Assembly (NCBI GenBank): GCA_031285575.1
Contig: JAITVX010000212.1
Span: 1 to 8,283, forward strand
Origin: Bacteroidales bacterium
Lineage (GTDB): Bacteria; Bacteroidota; Bacteroidia; Bacteroidales; VadinHA17
Direction: 5' to 3'
Length of the DNA stretch: 8,283 nt
Under the pieces are notes generated by a model. That model was not told the origin of the DNA. It worked only from the letters and a program-made list of their open reading frames with translations, and did not search any database. Positions 1 to 4,973 of the stretch are shown piece after piece. The first letter of the stretch is position 1. Each line of letters opens with the position of its first letter. Position numbers and translations under genes: made by a program.

Positions 1-56
1 ACCGCACGCTCCTTGAACGCACGATCATAACGCCCTTTTTCACTGCTCTTTTCCAT
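1..56 (-). CDS. IS3-type transposase OrfA, N-terminal fragment (runs off left edge)
   Basis: Read on the minus strand, an ATG at 56-54 opens a frame with no stop to the window edge, giving MEKSSEKGRYDRAFKERAV. The string RYDRAFKERAV resembles the start of the helix-turn-helix domain of IS3-family OrfA proteins, where (R)YDxxFKxxAV precedes the first helix. OrfA binds the element's ends and is normally joined to the DDE catalytic OrfB by a programmed frameshift. Neither the rest of OrfA nor OrfB is in the window. The element would therefore extend to the left, with its upstream terminal repeat somewhere in 57-170. Only 18 complete codons are visible, so the family assignment rests on one short motif. 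A chance ORF or another helix-turn-helix protein cannot be excluded. Confidence 0.5.
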   Translation of the reverse strand, partial: MEKSSEKGRYDRAFKERA

Positions 57-112
57 TGCCCAAAATTAAGATTTGTTTGTCTGCCTTAACTTCTTGTGCG
101 GGCTAAGTTAGG

Positions 113-136
113 AACTCCAGTGGAAATTTCGGAGTT
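113..136. repeat. Short inverted repeat upstream of the transposase start
   Basis: AACTCC at 113-118 is the exact reverse complement of GGAGTT at 131-136, with a 12-base loop that includes the palindrome GAAATTTC. It lies between the putative transposase start and the promoter of the secreted RraA-like gene. It could belong to the end of the insertion sequence or be an operator-like site. A 6-base stem is weak evidence and no target-site duplication can be tested here. The rest of 57-193 is non-coding and shows nothing else I can support. Confidence 0.3.
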
Positions 137-193
137 TTTGACGTATTTAAGGTTTTTTAATATCCTATACAGGCGTGGTTTCGTTAATAAGGT

Positions 194-201
194 TATATTT
201 G
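194..201 (+). promoter_or_regulatory. Bacteroidetes-type -7 promoter box for the RraA-like gene
   Basis: TATATTTG fits the Bacteroidetes -7 consensus TAnnTTTG exactly and sits 24 bases before the ATG at 226, so the leader would be about 18 bases. I see no convincing -33 TTTG about 20 bases further upstream. The box lies inside the longer frame that opens with GTG at 175, which argues that the true start is the ATG at 226. Confidence 0.5.
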
Positions 202-225
202 CACACTTATTTTAAAACAAGTTTT

Positions 226-1152
226 ATGAAACGATTATCATTTTTACTACTGGCCGGATTACTGGTAAGCCTGTCGTATCAGGCTAAAGCGCAAACAATT
301 TCAAAGGAAGAGTTGATTTTCCTTACATCGGAATGGAAAGGCGAACGTTTTGCCGATGGTCGCCCGAAAATACCTGACGCTCTTATTGAAAGAGCAAAAA
401 AGATAGGTATCGAAGAGGCATGGCAAATTCTTAACAACGAGGGGTATATTTCGCAGTTTGAAGGAAACTGGAAAATGGCTCACGACGATGTGCCTGTGGT
501 TGGCAGGGCTGTAACCGCCACATTTCTTCCTTCGCGTCCCGACCTTTTGAAAAACATACAGGAAAGGGGTGTGAAAAACGGATTTAACGGTGCTACAAAC
601 GCCTGGCCAATTCAGGTTCTTCAGAAAGGCGACGTTTATGTTGCAAACTGTTTTGGCAAAATTGACGGGGGGACAATGATTGGCGACAATCTTGGAACTA
701 CAATATTCAGCAAAACTGGTACAGGCGTCATTTTCGACGCGGCAGCCCGCGATTTGAAAGGGTTGTCTTCCATTGAAGGCTTTAATGTGTTTGCCCGCGA
801 TTTTCATCCTTCATTTTTAGTTAATGTTGTGTTGACGGGTCTTAATACTCCTACCAGGATTGGAGGTGCTATTGTGCTTCCTGGCGACCTGGTTATATCG
901 GAGCGTGAAGGCGTTTTGTTTATCCCTGCCCATATGGTTGAAACGGTTGTGGCAACCGCCGAGTTTATTACCGTAAGAGATGCTTACAGCAAGGTAGTGC
1001 TGAAATCAGGTAAATATACTGCAGGGCAGATAGATGCCGAATGGACGAACGAGATAAGGGAAGATTTCCTTAAATGGCTTGCAGCAAATCCGTCGATAGG
1101 AAAAATGACGAGGGCTGAACTTGATGGGTTTATGAAAAACAGAACGTGGTAA
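226..1152 (+). CDS. Secreted RraA / HMG-aldolase-fold protein
   Basis: This 308-residue protein belongs to the RraA-like superfamily. The family includes the RNase E inhibitor RraA and metal-dependent 4-hydroxy-4-methyl-2-oxoglutarate / oxaloacetate aldolases. The core spans about residues 86-250: LQKGDVYVAN (132-141), GGTMIGDNLGT (148-158), GVIFDAAARDL (167-177) with the Arg175-Asp176 pair that matches the catalytic/metal RD of HMG aldolases, and the IGGAIVLPGDLV...EGVLFIP tail (212-234). The start at 226 gives a clean signal peptide (MKRL, hydrophobic core, AKA|Q near residue 22). The GTG at 175 would bury it and would include the promoter box. About 60 extra N-terminal and 55 extra C-terminal residues surround the core. 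Export argues against a role on RNase E. The convergent neighbours process sugars, so an aldolase or lyase acting on a keto-sugar product is plausible, but the substrate is unknown. Confidence 0.85.
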   Translation: MKRLSFLLLAGLLVSLSYQAKAQTISKEELIFLTSEWKGERFADGRPKIPDALIERAKKIGIEEAWQILNNEGYISQFEGNWKMAHDDVPVVGRAVTATFLPSRPDLLKNIQERGVKNGFNGATNAWPIQVLQKGDVYVANCFGKIDGGTMIGDNLGTTIFSKTGTGVIFDAAARDLKGLSSIEGFNVFARDFHPSFLVNVVLTGLNTPTRIGGAIVLPGDLVISEREGVLFIPAHMVETVVATAEFITVRDAYSKVVLKSGKYTAGQIDAEWTNEIREDFLKWLAANPSIGKMTRAELDGFMKNRTW

Positions 1153-1208
1153 ATAAGAGGTGCTTGAAAAGCTTGATTCTTTTTAGCTGTAGCTGAATAA
1201 CCAAATAA

Positions 1209-1243
1209 AACGGGGCTGCTCGAAATTCTTGAGCAGCCCCGTT
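1209..1243. terminator. Hairpin terminator between convergent genes
   Basis: A perfect 13-base-pair stem (AACGGGGCTGCTC at 1209-1221 with its complement at 1231-1243) encloses a 9-base loop. On the minus strand the stem is followed by TTTTATTTGG, a U-rich tail, so it is a good intrinsic terminator for the oxidoreductase operon ending at 1271. On the plus strand the following GCTTTGCTG is a poorer tail, although the hairpin lies 57 bases after the RraA-like stop and may serve both directions. Confidence 0.85.
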
Positions 1244-1270
1244 GCTTTGCTGTAATAATAAATAAGGATA

Positions 1271-2767
1271 TTAAGCCGGCATATCGGGAAGGGAATAACC
1301 TTCGCGGTAGTTATGCTTAATCATCTCGGCGGCAAACTGTTTTGCATTTATTGGGTCGGTCCATCTTCTGTCGAAGCGTGGATCTCCGTCCACAACGCTA
1401 AATGCATCCTCAATGCAAATCCTGAATGTTTCATTGTCGCCAATATTGGTAAAGCTCATTTTTTCGCCGTCCCATTCCAGTTCCTTGTTCAGCCCCTGCA
1501 GCCTTACTGCAAGAACACCCATTACCACCATTTCGTTGAAAGGACCTGCTTCGGAGAAGTCAGACTTGGTAAGTGTCCTCGATTCCGGGCTCTGTTTACA
1601 TGCATTTACCCAGTCCTGCTCGTGGCCTCCGCTCATGGCGTTTGCTATTCTCCTTTCGGTTTTCGGAGCATTGGGAACTCTGCCTGAAAGCAACCATGGG
1701 TTTACTCCGTAGCATCCGCATACAAGCTTGTCTTTCGTGCCATGAAATATAACACCGCCGCCTCTGTCGTTCATGTTTTTGCCTTCGGGCCATCCGGCAG
1801 GCTTGGCAGGCTGGATTCCGCCGTCGTACCATACTATCTCAACGGCCGGGTATTTAATTTTCGAGCCTCTCGGCGCAACTCTTTCGGGATATGTAAGTTT
1901 TACCATCTGTGCATTTGGAGCGCAGTCGGTAAGCAGTAATGTTGAACTTCCCTGCGCTTTGATTGGATATTTTAGTTTTAGCGCCTTGAATATGGGATGC
2001 ATAATGTGGCATGCCATGTCACCGAGGGCTCCTGTTCCGAAGTCCCACCATCCGCGCCAGTTCCACGGTGTATAAATACTATGGTAAGGACGCATTGGAG
2101 CCGGGCCTATAAAAAGATCCCAATTGAGCGTTTCTGGCGTCCACTCGCCTCTTGCAGGTCTGTTGAGTCCCTGCGGCCAAATGGGGCGATCTGTGAATGC
2201 TTCAACTTTTGTTATATCACCTATTTCTCCGTTCTGTATCCATTCAATTGTAAGGTTAACACCTTCGTCTGACGAGCCCTGGTTGCCCATTTGCGTGGCT
2301 ACCTTATGTTTAGCCGCCAGTTTTGTAAGCAGCCTCGATTCGTAAACGGAGTGTGTTAACGGTTTCTGCACGAATACATGTTTTCCCAGTGTCATGGCTG
2401 TGGCTGCAATAACGGCATGTGTATGGTCGGCTGTGGCAACAACTACGGCGTCAATAGACTTGCCCATCTCATCATACATTTTACGCCAGTCCCAGTACCA
2501 TTTTGCACCGGGGTATTCTTCAAATATTTTCTTTTCCTTGCAGTACCCCCAGTCAACGTCGCAAAGCGCCACTATGTTTTCCGTCTTCAAGTTTTTCAGG
2601 TTAGCGTTGCCCATGCCTCCTACGCCTATGCCGGCTATATTCAGTTTGTCGCTTGGCGCTTTATGCCCTAATCCGCTGATAACAGTATTTGGCAGAATCG
2701 TAAATCCTGCGGCAACAGTTCCGGCTGTTCCAATAAATGACCGCCTTGAAATTGAGTTTTCTTTCAT
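1271..2767 (-). CDS. Tat-exported Gfo/Idh/MocA-family oxidoreductase
   Basis: This 498-residue NAD(P)-dependent dehydrogenase probably oxidises a sugar hydroxyl (C3 in the related 3-keto pathway). The N-terminus carries a twin-arginine signal, SRRSFIG at residues 7-13, followed by a hydrophobic stretch. The Rossmann fold follows with GIGVGGMG (46-53), CDVD (69-72) and ATADHTH (111-117). The family's EKP lysine motif appears as VQKPL (133-137, Lys135), with Gln in place of Glu. The substrate-domain signature is WDFGTGALGDMACHIMHP (241-258, Asp250 and His254). A TTG two codons upstream (2773) also opens the frame, but the ATG at 2767 is preferred. It lies 36 bases downstream of the DUF1080 gene, so the two are probably co-transcribed. 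Tat export suggests folding with bound cofactor before transport, as in Zymomonas glucose-fructose oxidoreductase. A GH109-like NAD-dependent glycosidase is the main alternative. Confidence 0.9.
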   Translation of the reverse strand: MKENSISRRSFIGTAGTVAAGFTILPNTVISGLGHKAPSDKLNIAGIGVGGMGNANLKNLKTENIVALCDVDWGYCKEKKIFEEYPGAKWYWDWRKMYDEMGKSIDAVVVATADHTHAVIAATAMTLGKHVFVQKPLTHSVYESRLLTKLAAKHKVATQMGNQGSSDEGVNLTIEWIQNGEIGDITKVEAFTDRPIWPQGLNRPARGEWTPETLNWDLFIGPAPMRPYHSIYTPWNWRGWWDFGTGALGDMACHIMHPIFKALKLKYPIKAQGSSTLLLTDCAPNAQMVKLTYPERVAPRGSKIKYPAVEIVWYDGGIQPAKPAGWPEGKNMNDRGGGVIFHGTKDKLVCGCYGVNPWLLSGRVPNAPKTERRIANAMSGGHEQDWVNACKQSPESRTLTKSDFSEAGPFNEMVVMGVLAVRLQGLNKELEWDGEKMSFTNIGDNETFRICIEDAFSVVDGDPRFDRRWTDPINAKQFAAEMIKHNYREGYSLPDMPA

Positions 2768-2803
2768 AGTCAATAAGTTTAAGTTTAAATGATTTTTTTA
2801 CTA

Positions 2804-3577
2804 TTATAGTTCTCTTATCCAAATATTCCTGTAAGCGACGGGGTTTCCATGGTCTTGAAGGATAATGCTTCCTGCGCCGTGTTTTTTCACAAAGTATTCG
2901 GGTATTCCCACATATACCGTAGGCCCTCTGAGGCTTACATTGTTTTGTATAAGCGTTCCATTATGGAAAACCGTAATGCGAGGTGGCATCAGATAGGTTG
3001 CAGAATCGCTTCCAAATATTGGAGCTGTATAAACTATGTCGTACGATTGCCATTCGCCCGGCTTTTTTGATGCGTTTACAAGCGGGGCATGCTGTTTGTA
3101 AAGACTGCCGGCCTGTCCGTGCCGGTATGTGCGGTTATTATAGCTGTCGAGAACCTGTATTTCGTAAAGTTCCTGAAGATATACACCGCTGTTTCCGCGT
3201 CCCTGGCTTTCGCCCTGCACCTCTGAAGGCGAGCGCCATTCTATATGCAGCTGGCAACTTCCAAATTTTCGTTTGGTTTTTATTATGCCCGATCCTTTTA
3301 CGCATACAAGCGCTCCGTTTTGTATAAGCCATTTGGTCGTATTTCCGCCGGCATCTTCCCACTCCCTGTTTATGTTTGAGCCGTCAAACAATATTATGGC
3401 ATCTGACGGAGGGTCGGAGTCTCTTACGCCCGGCTGAACGATTCTTACTTCAGGCTCCCAGACTTCCGTCATTTCCGGAACCATTTTGTCGTTTGTAGGT
3501 TTCTGTACCTGTTGCTGAGCTGCTACCCCAAGCTGCGCAAGGGCAAGTGTCAGAAATAGAGAAAAGAGTTTTTTCAT
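2804..3577 (-). CDS. DUF1080 protein, 3-keto-glycoside hydrolase family
   Basis: This 257-residue secreted protein has a concanavalin-like beta-sandwich of the DUF1080 family, now linked to cleavage of 3-keto-glycosides. A Sec signal peptide covers about residues 1-20 (MKKLFSL, hydrophobic core, GVAA|QQ). Family landmarks in order are DAIILFDGSNINREW (59-73), FGSCQLHIEWRSP (105-117), GRGNSGVYLQELYEIQVLD (126-144), KKPGEWQSYDIVYTAP (171-186), PRITVFHNGTLIQNN (199-213) and GSIILQDHGNPVAYRNIWI (236-254). These cover the whole domain, and the length is typical for a single-domain member. There is no lipobox cysteine, so it should be soluble in the periplasm. It is the first gene of a two-gene operon with the oxidoreductase, which would supply the 3-keto substrate. 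The family call is firm; the sugar it acts on cannot be read from the sequence. Confidence 0.92.
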   Translation of the reverse strand: MKKLFSLFLTLALAQLGVAAQQQVQKPTNDKMVPEMTEVWEPEVRIVQPGVRDSDPPSDAIILFDGSNINREWEDAGGNTTKWLIQNGALVCVKGSGIIKTKRKFGSCQLHIEWRSPSEVQGESQGRGNSGVYLQELYEIQVLDSYNNRTYRHGQAGSLYKQHAPLVNASKKPGEWQSYDIVYTAPIFGSDSATYLMPPRITVFHNGTLIQNNVSLRGPTVYVGIPEYFVKKHGAGSIILQDHGNPVAYRNIWIREL

Positions 3578-3613
3578 TATGTATATTTTGTTATGCGGTT
3601 AAAAAACATTTGT

Positions 3614-3621
3614 CAAAGTTA
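3614..3621 (-). promoter_or_regulatory. -7 promoter box for the DUF1080-oxidoreductase operon
   Basis: On the minus strand TAACTTTG matches the Bacteroidetes consensus TAnnTTTG. It lies 36 bases before the DUF1080 ATG (3577), giving a leader of roughly 30 bases that is A/T-rich and lacks a Shine-Dalgarno. No clear -33 TTTG is seen about 20 bases upstream, where the REP-like element begins. Confidence 0.5.
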
Positions 3622-3638
3622 CTGAATAGATTTCGTTT

Positions 3639-3714
3639 GTCATTGTGAACGAAGTAAAGCAATCGAGAAAATGCGTACTGCTCTGAATTACTTCAGGCTT
3701 TGCCTTTGCAATGA
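3639..3714. repeat. Degenerate REP-like interspersed palindrome
   Basis: The left arm (3639-3664) begins GTCATTGTGAACGAAGTAAA and ends AGCAATC. The right arm (3687-3714) reads, on the opposite strand, TCATTGCAAAGGCAAAGC and then CTGAAGTAAT. The arms pair imperfectly and resemble the very common bacterial GTCATTGCGAGCGAAGCGAAGCAATC-type palindrome found between genes in many genomes. It sits in the roughly 300-base gap between divergently oriented genes, which otherwise holds only promoter-like sequence and a run of A/T. It is probably a decayed copy of a dispersed intergenic repeat. Proof needs other copies in the same genome. Confidence 0.55.
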
Positions 3715-3817
3715 AGATGCTGAATACTGCGTTTGCAATAACGTGTTGCATATTCCTCTAAAAAGCCTAATGTTGTTTTTAACAAAATTATCGCCCATAA
3801 AATTACTTAATTTTATT

Positions 3818-3824
3818 TATTTTG
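3818..3824 (+). promoter_or_regulatory. Weak candidate -7 box for the small membrane protein gene
   Basis: TATTTTG is one base shorter than TAnnTTTG and lies 56 bases before the ATG at 3880. The stretch from here to the ATG is almost entirely A/T and lacks a Shine-Dalgarno, as is usual for Bacteroidetes leaders. The imperfect match keeps this tentative. Confidence 0.25.
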
Positions 3825-3879
3825 CAGAAAAGAGTACTAATTATTATTAATAATTTAAAAATAAACATAAAAGATCGAC

Positions 3880-4356
3880 ATGGATACAAACCGTTTTCAA
3901 CTTGGCAACAGCGATACGAGCCGTTTTGTGAATATTTTAAAGGTATTTTTTGGCGGTGCCTGCATTGCGGTTGGCATTTACCTGGCTGTTTGCGGGGCAG
4001 GCGATTTGGGAAACACAGGCTCGGCATGGATTACGGTCATGTTCATGCTCGGATTCGGTTTTTATGAAATATGGTCGGGATTGGGGAAAGCCGAGAGGTA
4101 TATTGAGATTGGCTGTACATTTGTGAGGCTGAAAAAAAACATTTTCCTGCCTGCTGCACACATTGAAGTTTCAGAGATTGACAGAATATGCATATTTCCG
4201 CTCAAAGTAAGTTTTTACCTTAAAAAAGGAACAAAAGTTGTTTTAAGGTTCGGAACGACATATATCGAAACGAATGAAAAAATTATCGACGCCATTGCCC
4301 GGCTTGCCGAACATTATTCGATATGTTTGGAGTGTCGGGACGAGGAAATATGTTAA
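3880..4356 (+). CDS. Hypothetical small two-helix membrane protein
   Basis: I do not recognise this 158-residue protein at family level. Residues about 17-39 (ILKVFFGGACIAVGIYLAVC) and 48-66 (SAWITVMFMLGFGFYEIW) form two closely spaced hydrophobic helices joined by a Gly-rich turn. The remaining 90 residues alternate short beta-like stretches (YIEIGCTFVRLKK, VSFYLKKGTKVVLRFGTTYIE) and end in a helix (KIIDAIARLAEHYSI). This two-helix plus beta-rich cytoplasmic layout is like that of small bacterial PH-domain or YcxB-type membrane proteins, but that is a shape analogy and not a homology claim. It stands alone: divergent from the operon on its left and 85 bases before the secreted protein gene on its right. 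The A-rich leader and sensible amino-acid make-up support it being real. Confidence 0.7.
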   Translation: MDTNRFQLGNSDTSRFVNILKVFFGGACIAVGIYLAVCGAGDLGNTGSAWITVMFMLGFGFYEIWSGLGKAERYIEIGCTFVRLKKNIFLPAAHIEVSEIDRICIFPLKVSFYLKKGTKVVLRFGTTYIETNEKIIDAIARLAEHYSICLECRDEEIC

Positions 4357-4415
4357 AAGATCTTAATTTTACAGAAAAACATAATTGGAGACCATGAAAC
4401 TTATTTATAATCCTG

Positions 4416-4423
4416 TATTCTTG
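4416..4423 (+). promoter_or_regulatory. Candidate -7 box for the T9SS/GLUG gene pair
   Basis: TATTCTTG matches TAnnTTTG at all fixed positions except one (C for T). It lies 18 bases before the ATG at 4442 and 57 bases before the in-frame ATG at 4481. No -33 element is evident. If used, it would drive both 4442-4972 and the large repeat gene behind it. Confidence 0.3.
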
Positions 4424-4441
4424 CATTTTTAAGCACGAAGA

Positions 4442-4972
4442 ATGTTGAAAGTATTTTCCTGCGTTTTTGTAAATGATCGAATGAGGCCGGTTGCTTTGTT
4501 GTTTATGATGTTATTATGTTTTTTTGGTGTCAGTGGTCAGAGTGTGGGATACCGATATGATTCATCGGGTAACCGTACGCAACGCACTATAGTATTTTCC
4601 ACCACATCTGCATCTTCCGCTTCTGCGCCTTCGAGTGTTACATTTGCAGATGAAGTACATCCTGACACCCGTACCTCATCGCCGGGAGATTTTTATGATG
4701 ATTATCAGCATTATGAAGATGTACTTGGTGAGCGCAAAGTAGTTATATATCCCAATCCTACCCGTGGTCTTATACGTATAGATTTTGATGGATATGCAGC
4801 TCTGGATAATGCGCGGTTGCTTCTTTACAATATTCAGGGGAGGCTTCTTTATCAGGAGCACAGGGTAGGACAGTCGAATACTCTTGATCTTTCATCTTAT
4901 CCTTCGGGGATGTATATACTTCATCTTGTTGAAGGCAGTGTTCGCAACCAGTGGAAGATAATAAAGGAGTAG
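4442..4972 (+). CDS. Small secreted protein with Rhs-like YD motif and T9SS type A sorting domain
   Basis: This 176-residue protein has three parts. Residues 1-33 hold an export signal whose hydrophobic core is VALLFMMLLCFFGVSG; an in-frame ATG at 4481 (residue 14) would give a more standard signal peptide, so the start is uncertain. Right after cleavage comes VGYRYDSSGNRTQR (35-48), matching the YDxxGNR motif of Rhs/YD repeats. A Ser/Thr-rich, then acidic linker follows (52-95). The C-terminus is a T9SS type A sorting domain: VVIYPNPTRG (100-109), LLLYNIQGRLLYQ (126-138), LDLSSYPSGMYILHL (148-162) and the basic end WKIIKE. It should be exported by Sec, taken across the outer membrane by T9SS and anchored or released. 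Its stop lies one base before the next gene's ATG, so it is likely translationally coupled to the giant GLUG protein. Its own role is unknown. Confidence 0.85.
   Translation: MLKVFSCVFVNDRMRPVALLFMMLLCFFGVSGQSVGYRYDSSGNRTQRTIVFSTTSASSASAPSSVTFADEVHPDTRTSSPGDFYDDYQHYEDVLGERKVVIYPNPTRGLIRIDFDGYAALDNARLLLYNIQGRLLYQEHRVGQSNTLDLSSYPSGMYILHLVEGSVRNQWKIIKE
4964..4969 (+). promoter_or_regulatory. Shine-Dalgarno of the giant GLUG protein gene
   Basis: AAGGAG lies inside the last codons of the T9SS-tail gene, four bases before the ATG at 4974. A good Shine-Dalgarno is unusual in Bacteroidetes and in this window. Together with the one-base gap between stop and start, it fixes the start of the downstream gene and suggests coupled translation. 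Confidence 0.7.
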
Positions 4973-4973
4973 C

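Noticed and set aside
175..225. GTG start that would lengthen the RraA-like protein by 17 residues
   Set aside because: It would place a perfect TAnnTTTG box inside the gene and put extra residues before a well-formed signal peptide; the ATG at 226 fits better.
301..807. Minus-strand open frame of 168 codons opposite the RraA-like gene
   Set aside because: It overlaps a strongly supported gene and its translation has no signal, domain or leader of its own.
4357..4441. Possible terminator around TTAAAAGATCTTAATTTT after the small membrane protein
   Set aside because: The palindrome is short and A/T-only at its edges, too weak to call an intrinsic terminator.
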